64,000 nt of DNA from JACKAQ01 sp965227145 (GTDB taxonomy: Bacteria > Calditrichota > Calditrichia > RBG-13-44-9 > J075), in NCBI GenBank assembly GCA_965227145.1, contig OZ245730.1, positions 2,914,001 to 2,978,000 on the forward strand, given 5' to 3'. Of this stretch, positions 26,650-35,392 are shown piece by piece; within the stretch, counting starts at the first letter, position 1, and the number at the start of each line of letters is the position of its first letter. The notes below the pieces were generated by a model. It worked only from the letters and a program-made list of their open reading frames with translations, made no database searches and was not told the origin of the DNA. The position numbers were made by a program, and so were the translations under genes.

Positions 26650-26683
26650 AAAAATGTGTTCTTCTTTCCAGAATCTGTGTTAA
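26650..26683 (+). promoter_or_regulatory. Candidate AraC operator before the SDR operon
   Basis: AAAAATGTGTTCT at 26650 and GAATCTGTGTTAA at 26671: direct repeats 21 bp apart, sharing TGTGTT, and similar to the pair at 25601-25634. Confidence 0.55.
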
Positions 26684-26748
26684 GGATAGAATGCTCATGT
26701 GACTATTTTGTTTCTATCAATCTGTAACCAAATTGAAGGGACAACATA

Positions 26749-27627
26749 ATGAGCAGAAAAATTCTCATCACCGGTGCAAGTGGCGGCATTGGTAAACTCA
26801 CAAGCATAGCCATTGCAAAAAAGGGAAGTCGGGTAGTTGGCTCCATGCGTTCGCTAAAAGGTAAAAATGCAGATGTCACCGAAGAACTGAAAGCTGCAGG
26901 CGTCCAATTGGTTGAAATGGATGTAACGAACATAGCCAGTGTTAATCAGGGTGTTGAAACAGCGATTCAATTACTGGGTGGATTAGATGTCGTCATAAAC
27001 AATGCCGGTATCGGCACGATAGGAATACAAGAGTTTTTCACCGTTGAAGATATGCACAAGGTTTTCGATGTCAATGTTTATGGGGTTCAACGGGTCATGC
27101 GGGCAACGCTTCCACATCTTAGAAAACAATCGCAAAGTACCGTTATTCATATCTCCAGTGGTATCGGCAGATTGACATTCCCGTTTTATGGAACTTACTG
27201 TGCTTCGAAATATGCGTTGGAAGCAATGGCGGAAAGCTACAGAGCCGAACTTGCGGGATTTGGCATCGAGTCATACATCGTTGAACCGGGTGCAATGCCG
27301 ACAGAATTTTTGGATGTTATGCTCCAACTTCAACCAAAGGATGAAGAAAGAAGCATGACATATGGTGAAATGATCCACATACCAAAGGCAGGCATGGAAG
27401 GGCTACAGCAATTATTGCAAACCATTCCCGATCAGCATCCGCAAAAGGTCGCCGATGCCATTGTTGACCTGCTGGCAATGCCGTTCGGTAAAAAACCGTT
27501 CAGGACTGTGGTTGATTACACTTTCCTGAAAGAACCTGTTGAAGCGTACAACAAACTTTTGCATGACATCACCCGGCAACTTTATACTGCTAACGGGATG
27601 GAAGATATGTTGAAACTTAACAAATAA
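26749..27627 (+). CDS. Short-chain dehydrogenase/reductase
   Basis: 292 residues from ATG 26749. Classical SDR: TGASGGIGKL cofactor motif (residues 7-16), NNAGIG at about 84, serine in HISSGIG and catalytic YCASK (Y-x3-K) near residue 148, then the EPGAMPTEF loop. NAD(P)(H)-dependent oxidation or reduction of an unidentified alcohol/ketone substrate. The next SDR starts 6 bp after its stop, so the two are an operon, presumably under the adjacent AraC regulator. Confidence 0.92.
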   Translation: MSRKILITGASGGIGKLTSIAIAKKGSRVVGSMRSLKGKNADVTEELKAAGVQLVEMDVTNIASVNQGVETAIQLLGGLDVVINNAGIGTIGIQEFFTVEDMHKVFDVNVYGVQRVMRATLPHLRKQSQSTVIHISSGIGRLTFPFYGTYCASKYALEAMAESYRAELAGFGIESYIVEPGAMPTEFLDVMLQLQPKDEERSMTYGEMIHIPKAGMEGLQQLLQTIPDQHPQKVADAIVDLLAMPFGKKPFRTVVDYTFLKEPVEAYNKLLHDITRQLYTANGMEDMLKLNK

Positions 27628-27632
27628 GGAAT

Positions 27633-28454
27633 TTGGAAATGAATAAAACAGTTCTAATTACAGGAACCAGTAGCGGCATTGGTAAAGCCGCTGTCCACTT
27701 GTTTAATGAAAAAGGATGGAATATCATCGCAACGATGCGCGACCCCGAAAAAGAGAAAGAATTCCATAACCTGAAGAATGTTCTGCTCACCCGGTTAGAT
27801 GTGCTGGATCTGCCATCAATTGATCAAGCTATCCGGGAAGGCATCGCCAGATTTGATAAAATTGACGTTCTGGTAAACAATGCCGGCTATGGCGCCTACG
27901 GGCCGTTGGAAGCTTTCCCGAGAGAAAATATCATCCGTCAATTTAATACCAATGTCATTGGTTTGATTGATGTTACCAGGGCAGTTATCCCTCATTTCCG
28001 GCAGCATAAAAATGGGGTCATTGTTAATATTTCCTCTATCGGCGGGAAAATGACCTTTCCATTGGGTTCCCTCTACCATGGAACCAAGTTCGCCGTTGAA
28101 GGCATATCCGAAGCTCTAAGCTATGAAATGGCAAAGATTGGCGTAAAAGTAAAAATCGTAGAACCCGGGATGATAACTACCGATTTCGGCGGCCGTTCCT
28201 TTGACTTTCAAAATGATGAAAGTATGATCGAGTATCAGCAATTAATTGCTGCTGTATTCAAAGGTTTTAAAAAATTCGGGAACAATGCCTCACCCGCCAA
28301 AATGGTAGCAGAAGTGATTTTTACAGCTGCAAACGATGAAACAAACAAGCTACGGTATCGGGCTGGTGCTGATGCAGAATATCTACTGGGCAATCGCCGA
28401 GAGATGGACGAAGACGAATTTATTGCAATGATCAAAAGCCAGTTTGATTTGTAA
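27633..28454 (+). CDS. Short-chain dehydrogenase/reductase
   Basis: 273 residues. I take the TTG at 27633, or ATG 27639 with AAGGAA upstream, as start. TGTSSGIGKA cofactor loop, NNAGYGAYGPLE, serine in NISSIGG and YHGTK active site, then EPGMITTDFGG. Related to its upstream neighbour but clearly a different subfamily member, not a recent duplicate. Substrate unknown. Confidence 0.92.
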   Translation: MEMNKTVLITGTSSGIGKAAVHLFNEKGWNIIATMRDPEKEKEFHNLKNVLLTRLDVLDLPSIDQAIREGIARFDKIDVLVNNAGYGAYGPLEAFPRENIIRQFNTNVIGLIDVTRAVIPHFRQHKNGVIVNISSIGGKMTFPLGSLYHGTKFAVEGISEALSYEMAKIGVKVKIVEPGMITTDFGGRSFDFQNDESMIEYQQLIAAVFKGFKKFGNNASPAKMVAEVIFTAANDETNKLRYRAGADAEYLLGNRREMDEDEFIAMIKSQFDL

Positions 28455-28704
28455 AACAGCCTTGAAAATTTACGCATATAAAAGAGAGATTCATAACGCA
28501 AGCGGGCGCTAAAAATCTGCGCATCAGAGTGAGCCAAGGGCAGTTGGTTCTTCTTTGTGGTATGGGAATATTATAATTGTTGGAAAATTGTTTTAAGAAA
28601 TGTGTTCAAGTGACCTTATCCCTTTATACTCAGACCGTTAGTAAGCATCGAATGCTAAGACTATTAAAGACAATTTTTTTTTGAAACAATATAATTTCGA
28701 CCTA
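28455..28704. other. Intergenic region without recognisable genes
   Basis: 250 bp between the SDR operon and an attC relic. I see no ORF, repeat or clear promoter in it. Confidence 0.5.
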
Positions 28705-28795
28705 TCTAAAAAGCGGTTGTACCAGACACAAACGCAGGGTTGTGCTTTTGTTCTAAATTTTAGTTTGGCAATGGATGTAAAACATCAGCAAATTA
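28705..28795 (+). repeat. Decayed attC relic (left half)
   Basis: TCTAAA then AAGCGGTTGTACCAGAC, followed by the array-type middle (GTGCTTTTGTTCTAAATTTT, GTAAAACATCAGCAAATT). The right arm and R' core are gone. It shows that the integron once extended to here or that a cassette was copied out. Confidence 0.8.
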
Positions 28796-28970
28796 CGAAT
28801 ACGATTAACATTCAATATCTGCAGTTTTTTATCAAAGAAAAGTTTCTTTTGCAACTGTATTTATTTATCTTCTTATCGAAGAATCAAAAAAAAGACCATT
28901 TGTTAACAATGAATCTAACCTGCATTTTAATAATAAATAACGGATCTCAGAATTTATTTAGAAGACTAAA

Positions 28971-30095
28971 TTGATAAAAAATAATTATTTGCCAAAAAGC
29001 AAATTCTGGAGATATATACCATTTAGAAGATATCTAATATTTGTTTCGGCGATATTCTTTCTATTTTCAGGAATTGGATTTATCATCGATCTACTTTCAA
29101 AAGGTTCATTTTCAGAACCGCTGCTTTTTATTAATGTGATTTATTCAGGGATTGTTGCAGTATTCTATGTTTATTCTTTTACAAGAAATCTTAAATTCCT
29201 ACCGTTTACTATCATATTTCAAATTGTAGTTGGAATTAACATCTGGAAAGGAGCTAACCAATTACCGCTTTCCGAATTTCCCCAAAGAGCATCTTTGGAT
29301 GCCTTTGGAATTTTAGTAACAATTGTTCTGGGATACATACTGCTTGTTATATTTATTAATAAGGAGGGATTAAGAAATTTTCGGCTTCAGGCTGAAATGG
29401 ACCTTGCGCAGGAGCTTCATTCGAACCTTGTTCCAAAAATTGAAATAGTTAATAACCGTTTTGAAATATTTGGAGTATCTAATCCTACTGATGAAGTCGG
29501 CGGCGATTTAATTGACTATTTCGAAAATGAGACTTCCCATACTTGTTATATTGCAGATGTATCGGGTCATGGAGTTGCGGCAGGTTCATTGATGGGGATG
29601 TTTAAGAGCACGATTCGAGTTTTATTAAATAAAGATGAACAGCTAAGTTCAATTTTAACTGAAACCAGCAAGACAATTTACAATTTAAAAAAGAAAACCA
29701 TGTTTCTTACATGTGCATTTTTGAAATTTAATCCAAATTATACTGTGGAATATTCAACAGCAGGACATCTTCCGATTTTAAAACTTGCAAATGATTCGAA
29801 CAATTTTGATGAATTGATAATAAAGCATCTTCCAATTGCAGCGACAAAAGATTTTAATTATAGAACAAACAGCACAGTATGGAACAAGAATGATATATTC
29901 ATATTATTAACTGATGGAATTACAGAGACGACAGATAATAAAGATGAAGAATTTGGAATGGAAAAAGTAAAACAAATTGTTCTTAATAACAGACATGAGG
30001 AATTGTCGCATATTTATGAAAAAATAAGTAATAAGTTAGCTTCATACGGTAAACAAATTGATGATCAGTCAATTTTATTAATCAAATGTTTATAA
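28971..30095 (+). CDS. SpoIIE/RsbU-type PP2C serine phosphatase, membrane-bound
   Basis: 374 residues from TTG 28971 (an in-frame ATG is not available nearby). Four predicted membrane spans in residues 17-130, a short linker (RLQAEMDLAQELHSNLVPK) and a PP2C-type phosphatase domain from about 150. Metal-binding motifs are visible: DEVGGDLIDYF, IADVSGHGVAAG, TDGITET. Such proteins dephosphorylate STAS-domain anti-anti-sigma factors in partner-switching systems. No kinase or STAS partner is adjacent, although a STAS-like cassette lies in the array at 18517. Codon use is AT-rich like the cassettes. Confidence 0.9.
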   Translation: MIKNNYLPKSKFWRYIPFRRYLIFVSAIFFLFSGIGFIIDLLSKGSFSEPLLFINVIYSGIVAVFYVYSFTRNLKFLPFTIIFQIVVGINIWKGANQLPLSEFPQRASLDAFGILVTIVLGYILLVIFINKEGLRNFRLQAEMDLAQELHSNLVPKIEIVNNRFEIFGVSNPTDEVGGDLIDYFENETSHTCYIADVSGHGVAAGSLMGMFKSTIRVLLNKDEQLSSILTETSKTIYNLKKKTMFLTCAFLKFNPNYTVEYSTAGHLPILKLANDSNNFDELIIKHLPIAATKDFNYRTNSTVWNKNDIFILLTDGITETTDNKDEEFGMEKVKQIVLNNRHEELSHIYEKISNKLASYGKQIDDQSILLIKCL

Positions 30096-30239
30096 TTATC
30101 ATTAGTTTTATTTTTTTTACTAAAATTATAAATTGAGTTTTGTCATCTTGACGAAGTGAAAATCTAGACTTTTGGTAGTGCGACATTTTGATTGATACAA
30201 TTCTTTATTTTCGTATATTTCACCAAAAAGAGGTGACTC

Positions 30240-30506
30240 ATGATCACAGAGAATTTCAAATGCAGAAAATGTCAGTCATCAAATGTCGTCAAAAATGGCT
30301 CAAATGCTTCCGGTAACCCGAAATTCAAATGCAATGACTGTGGGTTTACCGGTGTCATCAAATCCTTACGAAAATCCGATGAAGTGAAGGAGCAATTGAT
30401 CAAGGCAGCCCAGGAACGCGTCTCCTCGCGGGGTCTTGGTCGAATGTTTGGTGTTTCCTATAATACTGCCCTTCGTTGGATAAAAAAAAGCACCGGCACT
30501 GCCTGA
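30240..30506 (+). CDS. insA: IS1-type InsA protein
   Basis: 88 residues from ATG 30240. Zinc-ribbon CRKCQSSNVVKNG...KFKCNDCGFTG (two CxxC pairs) followed by a helix-turn-helix (RVSSRGLGRMFGVSYNTALRWIKK). Length and order match InsA of IS1, which binds the element's ends and represses transposition. InsB is truncated, so the element is inactive. Confidence 0.85.
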   Translation: MITENFKCRKCQSSNVVKNGSNASGNPKFKCNDCGFTGVIKSLRKSDEVKEQLIKAAQERVSSRGLGRMFGVSYNTALRWIKKSTGTA

Positions 30507-30522
30507 TATTTGTAAAACACTG

Positions 30523-30624
30523 ATGCCTTATCGTAAAGGCGATATGCTGGAACTAGACGAGTTATGGTCATTTGCCTGTCAAAAGTCCGACAAGAAATGG
30601 ATTTGGTTCTCTTTATGCCACTGA
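30523..30624 (+). pseudogene. insB: IS1-type InsB transposase, N-terminal fragment
   Basis: 33 codons, MPYRKGDMLELDELWSFACQ then KKWIWFSLCH and a stop. LELDELW carries the first catalytic aspartate of the IS1 DDE core. The remaining two thirds is missing. Confidence 0.8.
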
Positions 30625-30829
30625 AATATCACAGATAATTATTCAACCCTTTTTTTTGTTGCATTCGTAAGTCCTTCGGGTGCAAAAGCAGCAATTTCTG
30701 TTTTCCCCCTCTCCAGTCTTTTTAGAAATCCGTCGAGATATTTGTTGCCGATATTTTTTTTATGCACGATCCAAAATTTCAATTGAGAACGCAAATCTTC
30801 CTTTGTTGTTGCAAGTTGTTTTGTGCGAT
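30625..30829. other. Non-coding region between IS1 remnant and attC relic
   Basis: 205 bp with no ORF. Its right end (GTTGTTGCAAGTTGTTTTGTGCG) resembles the 3' end of a family B cassette, so this is probably a decayed ORF-less cassette. Confidence 0.5.
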
Positions 30830-30981
30830 CCTAACTTTCAGTTGTGCCGGACGCAACCGCAGGGCTGCTGTTTCTTTCTAAAAAATATATCTGTGCAAAT
30901 TACTTTAATAAAATCAGCAAATTCGGTGCAAATGTTGCGCCGGTCCCAAAGGGATACTTTCGGTATAAACCGTTTTTTAGC
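30830..30981 (+). repeat. Degenerate attC with extra hairpin
   Basis: CCTAACTTTCAGTTGTGCCGG left arm, matched ACGCAAC/GTTGCG inner stem, a diverged copy of the 22-nt hairpin insertion at 30945-30966, and R' core decayed to GTTTTTTAGC. Confidence 0.85.
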
Positions 30982-31078
30982 GCAGGCTCATTGCGGTTTA
31001 GGGGTAACCACCTGATAAATAACAAGCAGTTTATTACAAATTTCTATACCCTTCATTAAAACGCAATGGCATTCTAAG

Positions 31079-32185
31079 ATGAAATCCGCACCTTTATTTT
31101 TTTCGTTTTTTCTTGTCATTTTTTCACTTCAGCTCTCAGCCAAAAGTGTTGCGATCCGGAAAATATTGGATAGCAATTTGTTTGAGATCGAAGGCGGGCA
31201 GAAAATTAAATTGGCTTATATTGACGTTCCTTCAGTCATGGATTCCAATCCCAAAAATCGCTCATTTGCACGCTTCGTACAGCGATATGCCAAGGCTAAA
31301 TTACTAAATAAATCTGTTGAAATTGAATACATTGTATCAGTTGAGGACACAACGGACGTTCGCCGGGTTTGTATGTGGAAAAAATATCCTATGCAAACCG
31401 TTGATGTTATCAAAGAATATTTGGAAAACGGTTTTGGTAAACTGTTGCAACAAACCGGATTGCCCGTTGAAGAAGCTTACTTTGCTGCCGCACAAAAGGC
31501 AAAAAGCGGACATCGCGGCGTCTGGAATCCAAATTTTTACAATCTCGCTCCCCAAAATATTTATACCACTAACCTGATATTGGGCTACGGCAACGACAAC
31601 GACGGTTCCCCATATAATGAAATATTGCTAAATACAAAGTTTTTTGCAAACGACAGTGAGTTTGGTATACAATTGTTAAGGATGTATGGGGAATACTCTT
31701 TAGAATACAGCAAACCACAAGATGGCGTACTTTACTATATCGTTAATTTATATACGGGCTTTTATGGAAAAAACATTGGGTTTGAGCCGGGGTTTTTCTA
31801 TATACATATCCCCTACGAACGACGTCACCGCAACTTTGCGTTGCCAAACGCCCGATTGAAAATCGGAGATTTGGAAAAAGCATATTTCAGTCTGGATTTT
31901 CTGACTGATTTATACTCCCCTTTTTCGATTGGGATAAATATTGTATCTAATGACAACTGGTATTATAAAATTTGGTTTGGCATAACACCATTGTCCTTAA
32001 TTACGAGTGAAGATAGATGGATGGCAGCCGTAAAGTCTGAATTTGCAATTTCAAAGAATTTGTTGTTTAATATACAGGGTATTATGGTTGACGATCGCTA
32101 TGACCCAACACGATATGGTTTCCGGATAGGTATCGGCTTTCAGTTTCCCGTAAGTACTCGTAATCCTGATTTTAATCATAATTAG
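31079..32185 (+). CDS. Nuclease-like fold plus predicted outer-membrane barrel
   Basis: 368 residues from ATG 31079; signal peptide at residues 1-21 (LFFSFFLVIFSLQLSAK). Residues 22-150 follow the thermonuclease (SNase) layout: IRKILDSNLFEIEGGQKIKLAYIDVPS ... RFVQRYAKAKLLNKSVEIEY ... VIKEYLENGFGKLL ... YFAAAQKAKSGHRGVWNP. The catalytic Arg after the 'GD/IxLxxID' strand is replaced (KLAYIDVP), so nuclease activity is doubtful. Residues 165-365 are alternating amphipathic strands ending in RIGIGFQFPV, typical of an outer-membrane barrel. A paralogue is at 38576-39613. Confidence 0.72.
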   Translation: MKSAPLFFSFFLVIFSLQLSAKSVAIRKILDSNLFEIEGGQKIKLAYIDVPSVMDSNPKNRSFARFVQRYAKAKLLNKSVEIEYIVSVEDTTDVRRVCMWKKYPMQTVDVIKEYLENGFGKLLQQTGLPVEEAYFAAAQKAKSGHRGVWNPNFYNLAPQNIYTTNLILGYGNDNDGSPYNEILLNTKFFANDSEFGIQLLRMYGEYSLEYSKPQDGVLYYIVNLYTGFYGKNIGFEPGFFYIHIPYERRHRNFALPNARLKIGDLEKAYFSLDFLTDLYSPFSIGINIVSNDNWYYKIWFGITPLSLITSEDRWMAAVKSEFAISKNLLFNIQGIMVDDRYDPTRYGFRIGIGFQFPVSTRNPDFNHN

Positions 32186-32204
32186 TCAAACATCCGGACA
32201 CGAA

Positions 32205-32352
32205 ATTTGGGTCGTACCGGATGCAACATCCAGGCTGGCAGTTTTGTACTTATTTATAATTTGTGCAAAAAAGTTTAATAACATCAGCAAATTATGGCGT
32301 AGTGTTGCGCCGGTTCGGAAGGGATGCATTCGGCATAAAACGTGTTGTTAGA
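32205..32352 (+). repeat. attC relic with intact R' core
   Basis: GGGTCGTACCGGATGCAAC left arm (R'' core lost), array-type middle, matched GTTGCGCC, a variant of the 22-nt hairpin at 32315-32336 and an intact GTTAGAA. A truncated copy of an array cassette ORF follows directly. Confidence 0.85.
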
Positions 32353-32358
32353 AAAAAT

Positions 32359-32604
32359 ATGAAGTTAAAAGATCGACTATTGGTTCACATTAAAAATCAT
32401 ATGCACAAACTAATTAATGATAACGATTTTGGTTTATTAGAGGGTACGGCAAATTTGTCGAACGCTTTGCAAACTGGTAAATTGGAACAATTGCCATACG
32501 ATGAACAAATATTTTGGCTTAATAGAGTTGATGGAATGTATCGCTATTTTATTAGGGATGGAAATCCAGATTACTGCAACAACCCCATTAAAAACTATCG
32601 ATAA
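32359..32604 (+). pseudogene. Truncated copy of the 2834-3124 cassette ORF
   Basis: 81 residues from ATG 32359. The first 72 match the cassette protein at 2834-3124 with a few substitutions (Q/R, F/V, D/N, K/R). The C-terminus differs (CNNPIKNYR against CNNSDIKKILEIIGSELKS), because the cassette sequence stops where the MOSC gene's own leader begins. So an excised or copied cassette was joined here at an attC-like site and lost its 3' end. Confidence 0.8.
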
Positions 32605-32605
32605 T

Positions 32606-33403
32606 ATGACAACTATTGGAAATATTGAAAGTATATGGCGGTATCCCGTCAAAAGTATGGGTGGAGAAGAAATTGCCGAAGGCTTTATGGGCTTTTCCGG
32701 CTTTTACGGAGATCGATGCTACGCCTTTAGAAATTCTTTTGCACGTAAAGGCTTTCCTTATTTGAATGCAACGGCGAATCCGCAAATGCTACGTTATCGT
32801 CCAAGGTTTCGTTATGCAGAGAAAGCTACCAAGCCACCAAATCTAATGGAAGCGATGCGCATCGAACCAGGTGTTAATCCTGCCAATCCAGATCCCAATG
32901 ACTTACTTTTAGATGTTGCAACACCGTCGGGCGACCTCGTGTCGATTGATGATCCTGCATTGATAAAAATGCTTAGCGAAGGGTTGTCCGGTGAAAACCA
33001 TATAACGCTGGTGCGTTCGGATCGCGCCTTAACCGATTGCCGCCCGGTTTCATTAATCAGCCTGCAAACCATCCGCCAGATAGAAACGGAATCAGGAATA
33101 GCATTGAATAAACAACGCTTTCGTGCAAATATTTACATCAATCTGTCATCGGAAAAAGGTTTTGCCGAAGATGAATTTGTCGGGCGACGATTGCGAATTG
33201 GTGAACGGGCGGAGATGATGGTTTTAGAACGCGATCCTCGTTGCAAAATGATATCGCTCGATCCGGTTACCGGAGAACATAACCCAGATATTTTACGTCA
33301 TGTTGCAAAAACGCACGCGAATTTGGCTGGTGTTTATTGCGCTGTTTTGGTTGAAGGTATTTTGAAAAAAGGTGATTCAATAGAACTATTAGAAAATGTA
33401 TAA
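32606..33403 (+). CDS. MOSC-domain protein with N-terminal beta-barrel
   Basis: 265 residues from ATG 32606; the upstream frame back to 32501 belongs to the cassette remnant. The N-terminal domain begins IESIWRYPVKSMGGEEI, the hallmark of the MOSC_N domain. The C-terminal MOSC part has RFRANIYIN, FVGRRLRIGE and the conserved cysteine in LERDPRCKMISLDPVTGE. MOSC proteins bind molybdenum cofactor or related sulfur carriers and reduce N-hydroxylated compounds. Stop overlaps the start of the next gene, so they form an operon. Confidence 0.88.
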   Translation: MTTIGNIESIWRYPVKSMGGEEIAEGFMGFSGFYGDRCYAFRNSFARKGFPYLNATANPQMLRYRPRFRYAEKATKPPNLMEAMRIEPGVNPANPDPNDLLLDVATPSGDLVSIDDPALIKMLSEGLSGENHITLVRSDRALTDCRPVSLISLQTIRQIETESGIALNKQRFRANIYINLSSEKGFAEDEFVGRRLRIGERAEMMVLERDPRCKMISLDPVTGEHNPDILRHVAKTHANLAGVYCAVLVEGILKKGDSIELLENV

Positions 33404-33830
33404 ACCCGGGAATAATTTCCAACAACACTGCAGCAACGAAAGGGACCTTCATTTGGAAAGCAACAATGTAGATGAATTTATGGATAGCCTGAACCATCCA
33501 TTCAAAGATGGCATTGAGTTGTTACGACAAATCATAAAACAATGTAATGAAAATATCGTCGAAGAAATAAAATGGAATGCCCCAAGCTATCGAATAACTG
33601 AACATTTTGCAACATTCAAACTATATCCCCCCAAACATATTCAAATTGTATTACATACAGGTGCAACGAAAAAAGAACTTCCACAGAAATTCCATTTGGA
33701 TGACCCCCTCAAGTTAATAAAATGGGCAGCGCCGGATCGATGCACAATTACGATTAAATCGAATGATGCAGCAAAAAAAAACGGTGAAGAAATCTCAACC
33801 ATCATAAAAAGTTGGATTAAACAACTGTAA
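33396..33830 (+). CDS. DUF1801-family protein
   Basis: 144 residues; ATG 33396 overlaps the MOSC stop by 8 bp. The core VDEFMDSLNHPFKDGIELLRQIIKQCNENIVEEIKWNAPSY matches DUF1801 (YdhG-like), where 'IKWGxPxY' is the signature; HIQIVLHTGA and CTITIKSNDAA complete the fold. Soluble cytoplasmic protein of unknown role. Confidence 0.82.
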   Translation: MYKPGNNFQQHCSNERDLHLESNNVDEFMDSLNHPFKDGIELLRQIIKQCNENIVEEIKWNAPSYRITEHFATFKLYPPKHIQIVLHTGATKKELPQKFHLDDPLKLIKWAAPDRCTITIKSNDAAKKNGEEISTIIKSWIKQL

Positions 33831-34015
33831 TATGACTGATATCCCTTTCTGAGCAACACCACCTTCAGATTTGGTTGAATTGATTTTCCATTCTCCCACA
33901 TTTTCGAATATTTTTTGGGTGTCAATCATCAGTTGCATCTTTTCCCATTTATTTTTATCATTGGTTGGTTTGAAATTCAACCGCAAATGAGCAGTAAAAA
34001 AATGTTCTGTGCAAT
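33831..34015 (-). pseudogene. Possible gene fragment on the minus strand
   Basis: The minus strand from about 34015 to 33831 is open and coding-like (FTAHLRLNFKPTNDKNKWEKM, then IFENVGEWKINSTKSEGG) but has no start codon with a ribosome site. The N-terminal part is missing. Could be the tail of a lost gene or chance; family not recognised. Confidence 0.25.
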
Positions 34016-34036
34016 ATAATAACGGGTAGATACACT

Positions 34037-35242
34037 ATGGTAAAGCTGATTAAGGCTATTCTTTTAATACTAATTTCAACTGAAATGATTTTTGGCCAGT
34101 CTGAACCCACAATCCTCACCGACAATATCAGACCGAATTTGACAACCAGTGATTCAATCATATATTTGAATATTCCTGATCGTCCGGCAAATGCGTTAGA
34201 AGGCTCGGCGTTTGTCAATCAGGTGAAAAATTTGAGCATCATCGATCGAGAAATAGCGGTCGTCAGTGAAATTTTATCGGGCAATGTCCCTTCTTTCTCT
34301 CGAAAATTAAAAGCCATAACAATCAATCAATCGATTAGCGGGAACAGCTATGCGTTGAGTTTTTATACGCTGTGCGATTATATGGCGATTGGATCTGACG
34401 AGGATTATTTTTACATACCGATGACCCCATCGACGGCACAATACCTCGCGGACAGTTTGAATTGCATACTGCCAACCAAAAAAATGGTGGATATCATATA
34501 TAACAATGCAGAATTTAAGCTGCAGCCTCAACCCATTCCGCCATCGGATACAATGACAACCGTCCCGGTTTTTTGGCTACACACGGGTTTAGTCAAACAA
34601 CAATTTAATCAATTGGGATTTGACAGATCCGCAAACAACATCGTTGGTGGCACTAAAAAAGATATCATCATCTCAAATAAAATTTACAGTCTGGACAGAA
34701 ATTATGAACGGGTGGTCATTTATGGCTGGCATTTGGGCGTGAATAATCCCATTCAACCGGTGTATAACGGACATATTGCCATGTATGCGGATTATTCGCA
34801 CGGCGTGCGCTTGATATCCAATTTAGCATTCCTCAATGGCGATTCTGTTCAGGTTGAAGACATCATAACCCAACAAAGTTTGTGGATTTTATTGAGCAAT
34901 GAAGGTATCATCCCGCAACCCTATTACCCCGATAGTGATTATTTAACTGCGCTAAATGACCATTTCGAAAACGCGCCAATCGATTTTCAATTAAGCCAAA
35001 ATTATCCCAACCCCTTTAACCCGACGACAACCATAAATTATCAACTGTCAAAAAAATCTGTTGTTGAACTGAGTATTTTTAACATGCTCGGTCAAAAAAT
35101 GATTACGTTGGTTGCCGGTGAACAACCGGCCGGAGATTATGAAATTAGTTGGGATGCATATTCATTCGCGAGCGGTATTTACATTTACAAGCTGAAGGCT
35201 GGCTCTTTTGAGCAAAGCCGTAAAATGATACTTTTGCGCTAA
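34037..35242 (+). CDS. T9SS-sorted secreted protein of unknown function
   Basis: 401 residues from ATG 34037. Signal peptide at residues 1-20 (LIKAILLILISTEMIFGQ). The central 290 residues are unassigned; VVIYGWHLGVNNPIQPVYNGH suggests an enzyme-like or cysteine-free peptidase-like fold, but I see no catalytic motif. The last ~80 residues are a type IX secretion C-terminal domain (NYPNPFNPTTTINYQL, VVELSIFNMLGQKMITLV, PAGDYEISWDA, SGIYIYKLKAG, KMILLR). The product is therefore likely exported and attached to the cell surface. Confidence 0.85.
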   Translation: MVKLIKAILLILISTEMIFGQSEPTILTDNIRPNLTTSDSIIYLNIPDRPANALEGSAFVNQVKNLSIIDREIAVVSEILSGNVPSFSRKLKAITINQSISGNSYALSFYTLCDYMAIGSDEDYFYIPMTPSTAQYLADSLNCILPTKKMVDIIYNNAEFKLQPQPIPPSDTMTTVPVFWLHTGLVKQQFNQLGFDRSANNIVGGTKKDIIISNKIYSLDRNYERVVIYGWHLGVNNPIQPVYNGHIAMYADYSHGVRLISNLAFLNGDSVQVEDIITQQSLWILLSNEGIIPQPYYPDSDYLTALNDHFENAPIDFQLSQNYPNPFNPTTTINYQLSKKSVVELSIFNMLGQKMITLVAGEQPAGDYEISWDAYSFASGIYIYKLKAGSFEQSRKMILLR

Positions 35243-35392
35243 GCTTTTTTATTCTATGATTTAACGGACACAGCTACAGGCTTGTTGTTGTGTCCGAATG
35301 ATGTAATTGTGCAAACCGGAATATTAATCCATCAGCAATTAACGGCAGCGAGCTCTTATCCTCTGCCGAATAAATACCCAAAAGGGAAATAA

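Larger units (their letters stand above)
30174..30624 (+). mobile_element. IS1-family remnant, right part deleted
   Basis: The left terminal sequence GGTAGTGCGACATTTTGATT resembles the IS1 left end (GGTAGTG...). It is followed by an intact InsA-type gene and the first 33 codons of an InsB-type frame; the rest and the right inverted repeat are missing. Confidence 0.75.

Noticed and set aside
28681..28974. ORF over the attC relic at 28.7 kb
   Set aside because: Its first third is relic attC; the rest has no motif or ribosome site.
30625..30981. Right half of the IS1-type element
   Set aside because: No right inverted repeat or further InsB sequence; the region is cassette and attC relic.
35265..35296. 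Hairpin CGGACACA...TGTGTCCG after the T9SS protein gene as terminator
   Set aside because: Perfect 8-bp stem but no T-tract follows; could be a relic of another repeat, not supported as a terminator.
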